A stretch of DNA of 64,000 bases from Dactylis glomerata (GCA_007115705.1 QXEO01000240.1:531290-595289), one strand, 5' to 3'; counted from the stretch's first letter, positions 9,969 through 20,720 are shown. Numbers and translations: made by a program. Notes: a model not told the origin generated them from the letters alone.

Positions 9969-11084
9969 ATGAATTCGATGGCTTTTTCGCTTTTAGCCAA
10001 TAGCAGTCCAGAAGTCGATGAAAACAAAAAGATGGAGTTGACATTCGGAAGTCTGAGCTTCTATGTTGGACCTTCGGGTTCAACTTGTCTTTCGGATTCA
10101 GCGAAATCGGGTCCGTCGACATGTAAAACCAAAATAATTGCCAAGTCCGGATCATCTGTAGGCTCTTCTAGCGAGGCAAACTCGCCAGTCAGCCTAGCAG
10201 CAACAGAAAATCTGCAGGAAAAATTCGAGGAACCTGACAAAACTGGGCGAAAGTTCATCGTGGAAGCAGCAATGGACAAGCCATGCGACAAGTCAAGGGA
10301 CTTTGCGAGCAGAAGCAGCGGCGTCTCCAGAAGCGTACACCAGTTACGCGTCATCATCACTGAAGCAACAGAAGAAGAAAACAATCACGCAGGCAATGAG
10401 GAGGTCGACATGCAAGTTGACAAATTTAGGAGCAATGGCAAGAAAGAGAAGGAGAAAGTCCATGTCTCCGCTGTAGAATGGAGAATGATCATGTCAGCTA
10501 TCAACCACGGGACTGATGTACCCGCAGATTCAAGAAGAGAAGTTCTAATGGGATATCAATACGCGCTACACCAACGCAGAAAGAAGTTAAGGCAGGAAAG
10601 AGATATGATTATGAGAAGCCCAGATTACAACATCACATCAAGTGGAGGATATTGGGGTGAATATAGCGATTCATCAGAGTCCAGCATGGAGAGGCACAGA
10701 GAACCGAAGCACAGTAGAAGGACAACAACACAGACAATAGAGGAAAGCTATATGAAAAGCCCAAGTGCGAACCAACCAGAGGAGGAAGAAGAATTCATGC
10801 AAGAAACACCAGAAGCAGCATTGGTAGCAGCACAGGCATACCTACTAACCACGCAGCCAAAGCCTGGAGACCCACGGGAACACATGCGTCAAGCCGCGAT
10901 ACGAAGCCTCGGGTTGGTAGAGGACAAGCTAAGGGGAAATCTTCGAGAGAAAAATTTGACTCACCGTAGGGAAAAGCAAAAAGAAGAGGTCAAGCGCAAA
11001 TCTTCACGGAATGAAACTAGCGAGTTCTCAGAATACGTGAAACGCCAAAAGAGGAAGGAGGATGCAAGGAACATAATAGCATAG
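9969..11084 (+). CDS. N-terminal gag-region ORF of Tat-1
   Basis: From ATG 9969 (MNSMAFSLLANSS) the frame runs to a stop at 11082-11084, about 371 codons. It is acidic and Ser/Lys-rich at first, then has a block with EWRMIMSAINHGTDVP and GYQYALHQRRKKLRQ, and near the end ETPEAALVAAQAYLLTTQPKPGDPREH split over two conserved patches. The Tat-2 copy on the minus strand (51069 down to about 50009) shares these patches, so this is a real part of the family, leading into the capsid domain at 11148. I do not know its function. An open frame extends upstream through the primer site but lacks an ATG. Confidence 0.6.
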   Translation: MNSMAFSLLANSSPEVDENKKMELTFGSLSFYVGPSGSTCLSDSAKSGPSTCKTKIIAKSGSSVGSSSEANSPVSLAATENLQEKFEEPDKTGRKFIVEAAMDKPCDKSRDFASRSSGVSRSVHQLRVIITEATEEENNHAGNEEVDMQVDKFRSNGKKEKEKVHVSAVEWRMIMSAINHGTDVPADSRREVLMGYQYALHQRRKKLRQERDMIMRSPDYNITSSGGYWGEYSDSSESSMERHREPKHSRRTTTQTIEESYMKSPSANQPEEEEEFMQETPEAALVAAQAYLLTTQPKPGDPREHMRQAAIRSLGLVEDKLRGNLREKNLTHRREKQKEEVKRKSSRNETSEFSEYVKRQKRKEDARNIIA

Positions 11085-11147
11085 GCAAGAGTAAACAACT
11101 CACGTTATGCGTGAAGGGAAGAAAACTACGAGGACAAAGAGAAAGAG

Positions 11148-12209
11148 ATGGGCGCGTTATGCTTTACCCGCAGGGTTCGCAAAACGCGAGTACCCAAAGG
11201 ATTCAAGTTGCCACATGATCAAGAAAAATATGATGGGTCACAAGAACCAACTCTATGGTTGTCAGACTACCTAAAAGCAGTGCAAATACTCGGGGAAACA
11301 GGAGCAACAGCAATGCAAAGTTTGCAGTTACACCTCACCGGCGCAGCGCAGTCCTGGTTAAATACTTTACCCAACGATTCCATCGGAAGTTGGGGAGAAC
11401 TAGAGAGTCAATTCGCAAGAAATTTCTGCTCAACATACAAACGACCAGCGTCATTGGAAGAAGTTAAGTCGTGCGTGCAGAGGAGAGACAAAACTCTGTG
11501 CTCTTATATACAACGCTAGAGTGTCATTTAAAATTCTGCAGAGGACGTCTCCGACGAAAGAGCAATAGACGCCTTTTCAGCCGGACTTCGTCGTTCAGAC
11601 CTCATTGAAGAGATAGGGAGAATAAAGCCAAGAACAGTTTCAGAATTAATGGAAATAGCCAACAGATTCACCGATGGAGAAGATGCGTATAACAACAAAA
11701 GGGGACGTTCACCGAAAGTCGATAAAACAAGCAGGCAAAGGCGACAATACCGCAACAGCGACAACCACGAAAGGCTAAATCAGATAGCCGCGGGATATGA
11801 CGGAAGGAACGAGGAAGGCTACAAAAGCAAAGAGTTTCAAGCAAGAGATAACAGGGGAAAGGAGAAACCAAGGTACTCGGGTCCCTCGGCAGAAGATATG
11901 CTATATGGTCCTTGTCGCATCCATTATGCGTACCTGGACGGGAAAAGAGTTTCCAACCACCAGATGAAAGATTACAGAACCTTCCTAAGGTTGCAAAATA
12001 CCATGGATTCAAGCCAAGGAACACGACAGGGAGGAAAAAGAACGAGTCAAGGATATCAAACGCAGCGACTCGCAAAACAACTGGAGTCAAAGGTATACAT
12101 ATCAGCAATGATTCAACCAGTACCAAAGTCAAAGAAAGAAAGGAAGAGCATATCTAGACAGGTCAACTTGGCAATATCATCACCACCAGCTACTACAGAG
12201 TACTTGTAG
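11148..12209 (+). pseudogene. gag: gag capsid and zinc-finger region of Tat-1, broken
   Basis: The retrotransposon gag domain opens at 11148 (MGALCFTRRVRKT) and includes YDGSQEPTLWLSDYLKA and LHLTGAAQSWL, typical of gypsy gag. A TAG at 11517-11519 stops it where the Tat-2 copy has Trp (IQRWS), so this is a TGG-to-TAG change. A further stop follows shortly after, then the frame continues from about 11530 to 12209. The downstream part has a basic linker and a CRIH...H segment that in Tat-2 ends in Cys (HAMKDC) but here reads HQMKDY, so a possible zinc ligand is lost. Confidence 0.8.
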
Positions 12210-12839
12210 TGGTCCGATCAACCAGTCAGGTTTAGCAGATCGGACTACCCGAGGAAAGTTCCCAGGCCAGGGCACGCTCCAATGGTACTAAAGGCGCAAA
12301 TAGGGGGATATGGCATCGGGAGAGTATTCATGGATGCAGGAAGCGGCATAAACCTAACATACGCAAGAACTCTGAGGGAAATGTGCATCTCATTGGATAG
12401 TCTAAAGCCAACAGATTGTTCTTTCCACGGGATAGTACCGGGGAGCGCAAATTACCCTCTCGGGAAAATAGAGCTCGATGTTTGCTTCGGTAATAGCAGC
12501 AATTATCGCAAAGAGAAGCTGGAGTTCGAAGTCATGGATTGGCCTTCACAATATCATGCAATCCTGGGGCGTCCAGCATTTGCAAAGTTCATGGCAGTAC
12601 CCCACTACGCGTATCTTACGCTAAAAATTCCAGGGCCCAGAGGAACAATCATAGTTCAAGACAGCTTCGAAGTATCTAACACTTGTGACAAGGAATTTAA
12701 TAGGTTGGCACAAACCTTCGGCATGACAGCAGAATACGCAAGGCTGAAAGGTGAAACCGACCACAACGTACTACCCGACGTCGGGCGATCCCTGCCAGAC
12801 CAGGCTTTCGATGCAACTCAAGACTCGAAGAAAATCTAG
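12210..12839 (+). pseudogene. Aspartic protease region of Tat-1
   Basis: The frame 12282-12839 contains FMDAGSGINLTYARTL, the D-[AT]-G-S motif of retrotransposon aspartic proteases, followed by HGIVPGSANYPLGKI and a WPSQYHAILGRPAFAKFMAV block. Stops at 12207-12209 and 12837-12839 fall where homologous copies read Gln, so both look like CAG-to-TAG. The protease would cut the gag-pol precursor; in this copy it is cut off from gag and RT by nonsense codons. Confidence 0.8.
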
Positions 12840-15800
12840 GTCCACCCCACGGACCCGAACAAGACTACCTCTATAGCAGTAAAATTAGATCCTGCATAGG
12901 AAAGCGTGCTCGTCGAGTTCCTCCATGAGCGCTGGGAAATCTTTGCCTGGTGTCCTTCAGACATGCCAGGGGTTCCCAGGGAACTCGTTGAGCACGCACT
13001 AAACATCGATCCCAAAGCAAAGCCAGTCAAACAACCATTGAGAAGATTTGATGAACCCAAAAGGAAAGCAATAGCATCTGAGCTACACAGACTCGAAAAC
13101 GCAGGGTTCATCCGAGAAATCAAAATATCGACTTGGGTATCTAATCCAGTTATAGTACCCAAGAAAAACACAGATGTACAAAGAGTGTGTGTCGACTATA
13201 TGTCTCTCAACAAGCACTGTCCAAAGGATCCCTTTCCTCTACCTCGCATTGATCAGATAATTGACTCAACAGCAGGGTGCGCAAGGCTTTCCTTCCTGGA
13301 TGCGTACTCTGGCTACAACCATATCAAGTTGAAGAAAGAGGATGAGGAAAAAACAGCTTTCATAACACCTTATGGCGTGTTCTGCTACCAAGTCATGCCT
13401 TTCGGCCTAAAAAATGTAGGAGCAACCTACCAAAGGATGATGCAAAATTGCCTCGAAAGTCAAATAGGACGAAACATTGAAGTCTACATCGACGACGTGG
13501 TCATTACCACAAGAAACAAAGAGTCACTAATCAGTGATTTAGCAGAGACCTTCGACAACCTAAACAGGTACAAGCTCAAGCTTAACCCGACAAAATGTTC
13601 TTTTGGGGTATCTGCAGGACAACTCCTGGGATTCCTGGTATCCGCAAGAGGAATAGAGGAAAATCCAGAGAAGATCCAAGCGATATTAATGATGGGTAAG
13701 CCCACAAAGCTGCACGATGTATAGAAGCTCGCAGGACGCGTCGCGGCACTAAGTCGATTCGTTGCAAGACTAGGAGAAAAGCGCTCCCTTTCTATTCATT
13801 GATGAAAAAATCAGACGACAAATTCGAGTGGACAAAAGAAGCGGCCACAGCCTTCGCACAACTGAAAAAAGTGCTTTCCACACCACCGGTGTTGGTCGCA
13901 CCAAAAGAAAAGGAGCCACTACTACTATATATTGCAACAACACATCAAGTGGTAAGCACAGTATTAGTAGTCAAAAGAAGCGAAGAAGGAAAAGCTCATG
14001 GAGTCCAACGACCAGTATATTTTGTCAGCGAGGTACTACCTCCGACGAAGCAAAGGTACCCGCACTATCAGAAACTTGCATACAGCGTATTCACAACAGC
14101 ATGAAAACTACGGCAATATTTTGCGGTCCACCCAGTCATAGTGGTCAACGAAGCACCACTATCCAATATATTGAACAATCCTTCAGCAACAAGACATGTC
14201 TCTTTATGGGGAATCGAGCTATCGCCCCTGGACATCACGTATGAAAAGCGAAAGGCGATCAAGTCCCAAGTTTTACCAGATTTCACAACAGAATGGCTGG
14301 AATTACAAAACACAGGGCCACCAGATTTATCGAGTGTGTGGACAATGTACTTCGATGGATCAAAAAGAATCCAAGGCGCAGGAGCAGGGGTAGTCCTGAT
14401 ATCACCACAAGGCGACAAGTTGAAATATGTGCTGAGGATGAGTTTTCCTCAATCTTCCAATAATGAAGCCGAATACGAGGCGCTGCTCCATGGGATGAAA
14501 ATGGCCAAAGCGTGTGGAGCAACTCGACTGAAAATATTTGGAGATTTGAATCTCGTCGTCCAGCAAGTGAGGAATAAGTGCGACGCCATCAGTGACAATA
14601 TGACAGCATACATAAACTTATATTATTATCTGGAGGGAACATTCAACAGATGCGAAGTTTCGCATGTCAGTAGAGCTAGCAACGAGGAAGCCAACACTTT
14701 AGCAAATATTGGGCCCCAGTGCTTACCCACACCACAAGGAGTCTTTTGGGAAGAAATCATAGAAAGATCAATAAAAAGCAGCAAAGTTTCGACTGCAGGA
14801 GAACAAGTCCAGAACCAAACAAACGGCTCGGGGGCTGATAATCGCGGGACAGCTGAACCCGAAGAAGTCATGATGATCGAGGAAACTTGGATGCAACCAT
14901 ACTTGGCGTACATGGTAAACAAAACACTACCCAAAGATACGGTGCAAGCAAAAAGGATAATACGACGATCCAAGGCTTTCGTCGTGTTACAAGGAAAACT
15001 ATACAAGAGAAGTATAACGGGCGTACTGCAACGGTGCGTTACTCCTCAAGAAGGACAAGAAATCTTAAAGGACATCCACGCATGGGTATGTGGGCATCAC
15101 GCCAGCAGCAAGGCCATTGCTGCCAAAGCCTTTCGTGCAGGATTTTATTGGCTCACAGCCATTGAAGACGCGAAAGATATAGTGAGGAAGTGTGAAGCTT
15201 GTCAACGTTTTGCATCTAGACCACACGCACCAGCAGCGGAGTTGCAACCAATACCATTATCATGGCCCTTTGCACAATGGGGTCTTGACATGGTGGGAAA
15301 ACTGCACAAATCTTGGCCAGGAGGGCATGTTTATATGCTAGTAGCAGTCGACAAATTCACTAAGTGGGTAGAGGCAGCCCCCGTGACAACCCAAGACTCT
15401 ACAGCGGCAATCAATTTCATCAAGTCAATAGTTTTTCGCTTTGGAGTACCACACAGTATCATCACAGACAATGGGACAAACTTCACATCAAAGGAGTTCA
15501 AAAATTACTGTGAAAGTTTGGGAATAAAATTGAAATTCGCATCTGTGGCACATCCAAAGACAAATGGGCAAGTCAAGAAAGCCAATGGCTTGATATGCAA
15601 TGGGATAAAGAAAAGGCTGTTAGCACCCCTCAAAAAAGCCAAGCACGCTTGGGTAGATGAGCTACCCTCCGTACTCTGGAGTCTCCGAACTACACCTAAT
15701 GCAGCTACTCAAGAGACACCTTTCTTCCTGGTCCATGGCGCAGAAGCCATTCTTCCAGTTGAGATCACCCATGAAGCTCCAAGAATAGCAGCATATGATG

Positions 15801-16123
15801 AGACAACTTCCACAGAAGCGCTTCAAGATGATGTTGATGCACTCGATAAAGCAAGAGACATAGCACTAGCTAGAGCTACTCAATATCAGCAAAATCTACG
15901 AAACTACCACAGTAGTCGAGTTCGTCCATGATATTTCGTGGTAGGAGATCTAGTTCTACAACTCAAACAAGATGGTCATGGAAAACTCAAGTCCCCATGG
16001 GTGGGACCTTACATCGTCACAGAAGTAATACCAGGAGGAGCTTATCGACTACAAGACAAGAAAATGGGGAAAGACGAGAGTAACCCGTGGAATGCAGAGC
16101 AACTACGACGGTTCTACGCATAA
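12840..16123 (+). pseudogene. pol: Tat-1 reverse transcriptase, RNase H (two) and integrase, broken
   Basis: The RT (about 12906-13721) has PLRRFDEPKRKAI, RVCVDYMSLNKHCPKD, FLDAYSGYNH and the catalytic YIDD. A TAG follows at 13722-13724 and a one-base loss near 13777. The first RNase H region (13799-14101) looks catalytically degenerate. The second (about 14340-14700) has YFDGSK, NNEAEYEALLHG and FGDLNLVVQQV; this duplicated RNase H marks the Tat lineage. The integrase has an HHCC-type region ending KCEACQRF and a D,D,E core: LDMVGKL, ITDNGTNF, then NGQVKKANG, where the Tat-3 copy has NGQVEKANG. The catalytic Glu is therefore Lys (codon at 15575). TGA codons occur near 14102 and 15930. The frame ends LRRFYA at 16123. 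Confidence 0.88.
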
Positions 16124-16516
16124 GCGATATAAGGTGACAAAGAATTTTTCGAGTTGTGACCCTCTAAACCCAGAACATGAGGCCATAGGTCGGGTTCCTT
16201 GGGTCAAATCGACAATATGTGTAAATATTTTACTTTACACTCGGGGGCTCAGACCCTTGAGTCGTACGAAATAATATTAACAAGTTATCGAGATTTGTGA
16301 TTATCTGAGGCATACTACAAGGTTGATTGCAACCCGATGTTTCAGCAGTGACATAAATGGTTCAAAGGAACCCGATAAAATATTAATGCGCACACCTCAG
16401 AACCATGATTTGTTCCCATGGTCTATTAATAAGGTAAACACGTAATCCAGATATGATTACTTATTACAGATAGTACGAGGAAGAATAACTAGGGAAAGAG
16501 ATTACATAAAGAGAAA
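16124..16516. other. Tat-1 spacer between integrase gene and antisense gene
   Basis: Non-coding sequence with CTCGGGGGCTCAGACCC near 16245 and a stretch near 16150-16200 that also occurs in Tat-3 (about 60360-60420) and, more diverged, in Tat-2 (about 47855-47900). It should hold the 3' ends of both convergent transcription units, the pol gene from the left and the antisense gene from the right. Confidence 0.55.
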
Positions 16517-17082
16517 CTAGTGAAAATGCACTTCGGCTTCATACTCCTTCTGCACTGGGTGCCATCATAGATTCTCACATCGAACTTCGACGTGCCGATG
16601 TGGAAGTCAAAAGTCATGAAAAAGCCTTGATGGAGGTCGTGATTCTCCGCAAAATGCGACCAGCCGCCCTTGAAGTATTGCTCACCGGCGCTATCGTACC
16701 AAACCTCCACTTCATAGGGAGTTCCTCCCCCAGAGTGTTCACGAAGAACCGCTTCTCGCAGTTCTCGCCCATCCATAAACTTGGTGAATTTCAGCGCTAA
16801 GGGCTGAATCTCACGGCACTGCGCGCCGGCAATGCAGAAAAAGGAATAGATTCTGGGAGGAGAAGCATTCGCAGAAGGAGTACTTGGACCTGGTGTAGTG
16901 GATGGCACCTTGATCTTATTTTTACTCCCGGCCGGACGGCCGGGGCGCCGCTTCACCGAAGCAGACGATGATGCCACCGCAGCTGTGGCGGTAGCCTTGT
17001 TCTTGCTACCGCGAGGGCGGCCGCAACCCCGTTTCTCCACCGGGGAGCCGATGTTTAAGCGCGAGCCACTTGCATCGGCCAT
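16517..17082 (-). pseudogene. Antisense AT-hook / B3-domain gene in Tat-1 (one frameshift)
   Basis: From ATG at 17082-17080 the minus-strand frame begins MADASGSRLNIGSPVEKR. It carries two AT-hook-like motifs, GRPRGSKNK and RRPGRPAGSKNK, near residues 20-55, joined by Ala/Ser/Pro-rich linker. From about residue 80 it reads YSFFCIAGAQC, FTKFMDGRELREAVL, GWSHFAENHDLHQGFFM and FDVRIYDGTQC, which I recognise as the pattern of a plant B3 DNA-binding domain. Compared with the Tat-3 copy, one C is missing near 16551, so the frame overruns to 16489; the stop used in the other copy would be 16517-16519. No introns. The encoded protein would bind DNA; a role for the element or for host control is inference. 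The B3 call needs a profile search. Confidence 0.72.
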
Positions 17083-17197
17083 GGAGGCAAGCGCTGTGAA
17101 CGAAAAACCCTAGATGGGATAAGAAAGAAGAAGACGATGCGGTGGAGAAAGGAACTAATGAAGGAGTTAGGGTTTTTTACCCTAGCCAAACCTGCTT

Positions 17198-17205
17198 TAT
17201 TTATA
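17198..17205 (-). promoter_or_regulatory. TATA box of the antisense B3-like gene (Tat-1)
   Basis: The minus strand reads GTGCTTATAAATAAAGC, with TATAAATA 115 bp upstream of the ATG. The Tat-3 copy has the same box at the same distance. Upstream, TGGGCC and TACGTG words (seen on the minus strand around 17208-17235) are also shared by both copies. Confidence 0.7.
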
Positions 17206-17579
17206 AGCACGTACTAATGGGCCTCTGGAGAGGCAAGGCCCAAAATATACTTATGGGTTTTGAAAAGTGCAGATAGTACAGAAGAATCAACGTATCAAGG
17301 AAAACGATGCGAACAAAAAAAAAGAGAGCAGGGGATAAGAAAATATCTATAAAAAAGCACAAGTTCACCTCGTCTTTGACTCGGGGGCTTGCGTCATAAG
17401 AACGGGAGAACAACTGAAAAGGCGAATAAAGTTGACAAATGTCGCGGGAAGAAATATATGGAACTGGTCTATCTATTTTCTTGAGCCTATACCCGAAAAT
17501 TTCGGCTATAGCCTTGAGGGCTACTCCCATCGGGAGCGCTGTCGTGCACCCGATAGACAGAAGTTGACAAAAGGAAGGA
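17206..17579 (+). other. Tat-1 3' region, left part
   Basis: Non-coding sequence up to the copia insertion. It holds CCCATCGGGAGCGCTGTCGT and GGCTATAGCC words that recur in the 3' regions of Tat-2 (43280-43450) and Tat-3 (59010-59090). It ends in the copia target duplication AAGGA (17575-17579). Joined to 54168 onward, it lines up with the uninterrupted Tat-3 sequence. Confidence 0.7.
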
Positions 17580-18678
17580 TGAACGGATTGTATGGGCACC
17601 TAGAGGGGGGGGGGTGAATAGGTGCTACTCAAATTTTAATTCTTTTTCAATTTAGGCTTGACACAAAAGGTAAATTCTCTAGATATGCAACTAAGGTGAA
17701 TTTACCTATATGACAACTAGCAAGCTAAGCAAGATACAAGTAGTAAGGCAATAAAGGATAGAGGTAACCGAGAGTGGAGCACACAGAGACACGGATGTAA
17801 TTCCCGTAGTTCCTCCCTTTTTAGGGGAAGTACGTCTACGTTGGAGGGGTGTGGTTGCCACAAAGGCCTAACCAACGCCACAAAGGCTCACCCTATTCTC
17901 CGGTGCAATCTTCCGCCACAAAGGCCTAGCTCACTTTCCACTAAGGGATTCCTCAAGGCGGAATCGGCCTTTACAAAACTTGGGGCACAACTCCACAACT
18001 GAATTGGAGGCTCCCAAGCACCACAAAGCAATCAATCAACAAGTATCAAGATATCAATCACACAAAAACAAGGTCAAGGGACACAAGGGAACCCAAGACA
18101 CAAGGGCCCTCAAGCAAATGAGAGGGGAAATCAAATCGCTTCGGTGAGGATGTAGATCAAGGCCTTCTCCTTCGATTCTCCAAAGATCAAGAGCTTTGGT
18201 GGGTTGAGGGAGGAGATCTTGTGGATTTGGTGGCTCCAAATGAGGTGTTCTTTTTATGCAGGACGAGCAGCTTGAGGTGGAAGAAGGGGAGGGGTATTTA
18301 TAGCCCCTCCCAAAATGTAGCCATTGCTGAGCTGGAGGGGCGGATTATCCGGCCAAAGTATGGCCGGATTATCCGCCCCCCTGGCCGGAATATCCGGCCC
18401 CTTTACTGGGTGACGCCAACCCAGGTCCTTAGCCGAATTCTGAGGTCGTTGAAGGGGGGGGGGGGCGGATTATCCGGCCCCCTGGCCGGAATATCCAGCC
18501 CCATTACTGCATGACGCCGACCTCTCGCCGGAGGGGGCGGATTATCTGGCCCCTAGCCGGATAATCCGGCCTGGCAAATTCTTGAGCTGTAAAATCTGCA
18601 CCACTTAACACACACTTAAAATTCCTAATGTTGTTATCTAACACACAAAACCCGAGGGATACAAAGTATGCACTTTCA
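17580..18678 (-). repeat. Copia 3' LTR (1099 bp)
   Basis: On the minus strand it runs TGAAAGTGCATACTT to CCGTTCA. It matches 52949-54162 at about 98% outside a gap of about 118 bp, where one unit of the tandem motif array is missing. A TATA box (minus strand GCTATAAATA, about 18295-18303) follows the motif array 18341-18573. Confidence 0.92.
18341..18573. repeat. Near-palindromic motif array in copia 3' LTR
   Basis: Motifs of the type GGCGGATTATCCGGCC and GGCCGGAATATCCGGCC recur, with unit starts near 18365, 18466 and 18538 (spacing about 101 and 72 bp). The last spacing is shortened compared with the 5' LTR. The array lies just upstream of the LTR TATA box in the direction of transcription. 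Confidence 0.8.
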
Positions 18679-18693
18679 ATCTCCCCCTTTTTG
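18679..18693 (-). other. Copia polypurine tract
   Basis: The minus strand reads AAAAAGGGGGAGAT directly before the 3' LTR start TGAAAGTGC. This purine run is the expected plus-strand primer site of a copia element. Confidence 0.8.
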
Positions 18694-19208
18694 GTGTTAG
18701 ATGACAACACTAGGATTTGCAATAGAGATCGAATATTTTAAACAACAAATATTTGAGCAAGAAATAAAGCTCCCCCTAAATGTGTGCATCTACACAAATG
18801 AGTTTGTAGGAGGCATACCTTTTCATGGATAACTCAATCAATATGGAATTCCGAATATGATAATGATGAGAAACCGGACAATAATTCCATAGCCATCTCA
18901 CACATATACCATGAGCTCACAAAAACATAAGTGAACAAACATAATGTTCCACATAGCACATATAGAACATATAACATAGTCTCATACACACCATAGTAGC
19001 AAATAAACCACACGAAGTTCAACCACACGAAGTTCCAAACTTAAGACAAGTAAAATAAGAAGAAACACAAGCGCCAAAGGAATGATAAACGCGCAAGCTT
19101 GTGTTTCCACCCATGCAAATCCCGTAAGACTCCTAATAAAACTACTTCTCCCCCTTTGGCATCAAGACACCAAAAAGGGAGAAGAGCGATGCTACACGCC
19201 CAGAGGAA
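18694..19208 (-). other. Copia 3' untranslated region
   Basis: AT-rich sequence between the third ORF stop and the polypurine tract. No ORF of note; the small frames on either strand have no recognisable content. Confidence 0.5.
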
Positions 19209-20720
19209 TCAATCCTCCCAATCACCGATGTCATCGGAGTCCTCAGCATAATCATCTCCGCCATCACCATCATCTTCTTCAGCATCTTCATCACCTCCAG
19301 CATCTTCATCCTCAAAGTCCTCCTCAGCCTCTGGATGAGTATCTCCTGTGGGAGCATCTGGAGCACTAAAGAGATGCTTCTGCATATCAACCCAGTTGTA
19401 GCGATCGGTGTTCCAAGCTTCATAGGGCGTAGGAGCAGTAGGAGTGGGATCGGCGGTCTGAGCACCACTGAGATGGTGAAGGATCAGCTGCTGAGTGTCC
19501 TGAATGCTCTTCCTCTCAACATAGGCCTGGTAGTTCTCACGGTGGATCTCAACCTTCATGCAGAGAACATTCCTCTCAAACCAGCTGAGCTTCCTCACCT
19601 CCCTGGACATAGCAGATGCAGCAGCCCTCTGATCACGAGTAGAAGCACTCGACCTCGCATCAGCCATGAAGGTGCTAGGATATGCAGCTGCTGGAGCAGT
19701 GGTCTTCTTCTTCTTGACATACATCTTCTTGACTAAGTGCTCCACACAATCATCATGGATATCATAATCTGCAAGTACATGCTTGATGAGGAGCATGATG
19801 TAGGGAGCATATGGCACGGTGTTCCTCTGAACGATAGCATCCTTGATCTCATAGAAGATGAAATCCATCACATCAAGAGTAAAGTCCTCAGCAGGGTCGG
19901 TCGAAGTAGCACACTCATGAGCAAAAACGAGGAGGTCAACAAGTGAGGTCCGAATGGCATCATTGTTACCACCACTAGGAGCAATGTTCTCTCTGAAAAT
20001 GCGGACAAGCTGATCATAGAGTGGATGCAGGCCATTGATCAAGCCCACAACGCCTATGGGGTCATAGAGGCCATATAGCTTATCCTTGTCAGGCTTGGTC
20101 CCCGGATTGTGAATACGGCGACCCACTGGAGTGTCTCCATTATACGCATACCCCAAGAGAGAGGCAAACGTAGAGAAGTCCGATGTACACTCATGCTCTC
20201 CAGCCATACACTTCATAGACTTCTGAGCATTGGGCAAGATTACAAGAGTAGCATAGAACTGCTTTATGAGGCCGGGGTTATAGTTGCACTGAATGCTAGC
20301 CAACCCCAACAATCCCAATCTCTCCACCACAGAAACTGCTTCATCAAAATAGGTCTTGCTGCGAAGGTGATCGAAGTCAATAGGATGCATCGGTCGACAC
20401 GGATTCTTGAAAGGCTCATAGACATCACAGAAAATGCCCCACTGCTCTTCATTCCAGAAACCACGGTCCTCAATATCTTCATCTCTTGCTGTGGCGTACC
20501 AATTGTTGCGCCGCACAAGAATGTACTCGGCCTCTGGCATGCTCTTGTAGTTGATACGAGGTGCTTGTGCTGCCTTGCCTTTGCGACGACGGGCTTGAGC
20601 CTTGGCAGCCTTTGCCTTCTCAACTTTCCTATCAGCCTCCCTCTGTTGCTGACAGATTGCAACCTCATCAACTAGAACTCCTTCCTCATTCCGAATCAAC
20701 CGGCGCTTGCGCTTTGGCAT
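19209..20720 (-). CDS. Third ORF of the copia element (unknown or env-like position)
   Basis: From ATG 20720 (MPKRKRRLIRN) an uninterrupted frame of 503 codons runs to 19209. The N-terminus is strongly basic (a likely nuclear signal, with a second KAKAAKAQARRRKGK patch). The middle is globular, with EEQWGIFCDVYEPF, HPIDFDHLRSKTYFDEA and LLGYAYNGDTPVGRR. The C-terminus is an acidic tail of Asp/Glu repeats. I see no signal peptide or clear membrane span in the part from 20720. It resembles the putative plant transposon protein family that follows pol in SIRE-type elements, a position often labelled env-like. An open frame extends 33 codons upstream to 20819. It is the only intact ORF over 500 codons in the copia element, notable given the damage to gag and pol. 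Confidence 0.7.
   Translation of the reverse strand: MPKRKRRLIRNEEGVLVDEVAICQQQREADRKVEKAKAAKAQARRRKGKAAQAPRINYKSMPEAEYILVRRNNWYATARDEDIEDRGFWNEEQWGIFCDVYEPFKNPCRPMHPIDFDHLRSKTYFDEAVSVVERLGLLGLASIQCNYNPGLIKQFYATLVILPNAQKSMKCMAGEHECTSDFSTFASLLGYAYNGDTPVGRRIHNPGTKPDKDKLYGLYDPIGVVGLINGLHPLYDQLVRIFRENIAPSGGNNDAIRTSLVDLLVFAHECATSTDPAEDFTLDVMDFIFYEIKDAIVQRNTVPYAPYIMLLIKHVLADYDIHDDCVEHLVKKMYVKKKKTTAPAAAYPSTFMADARSSASTRDQRAAASAMSREVRKLSWFERNVLCMKVEIHRENYQAYVERKSIQDTQQLILHHLSGAQTADPTPTAPTPYEAWNTDRYNWVDMQKHLFSAPDAPTGDTHPEAEEDFEDEDAGGDEDAEEDDGDGGDDYAEDSDDIGDWED

Noticed and set aside
16489..17082. B3-like ORF as a host gene trapped between elements
   Set aside because: The same gene lies at the same antisense position in Tat-3, with matching Tat sequence on both sides, so it belongs to the element.
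17602..17615. G homopolymers (also near 18457, 20900 and 53920) as signals
   Set aside because: They differ in length between LTR copies and are prone to slippage or sequencing error.
20109..20675. 188-codon plus-strand frame
   Set aside because: Shadow of the copia third ORF on the minus strand.
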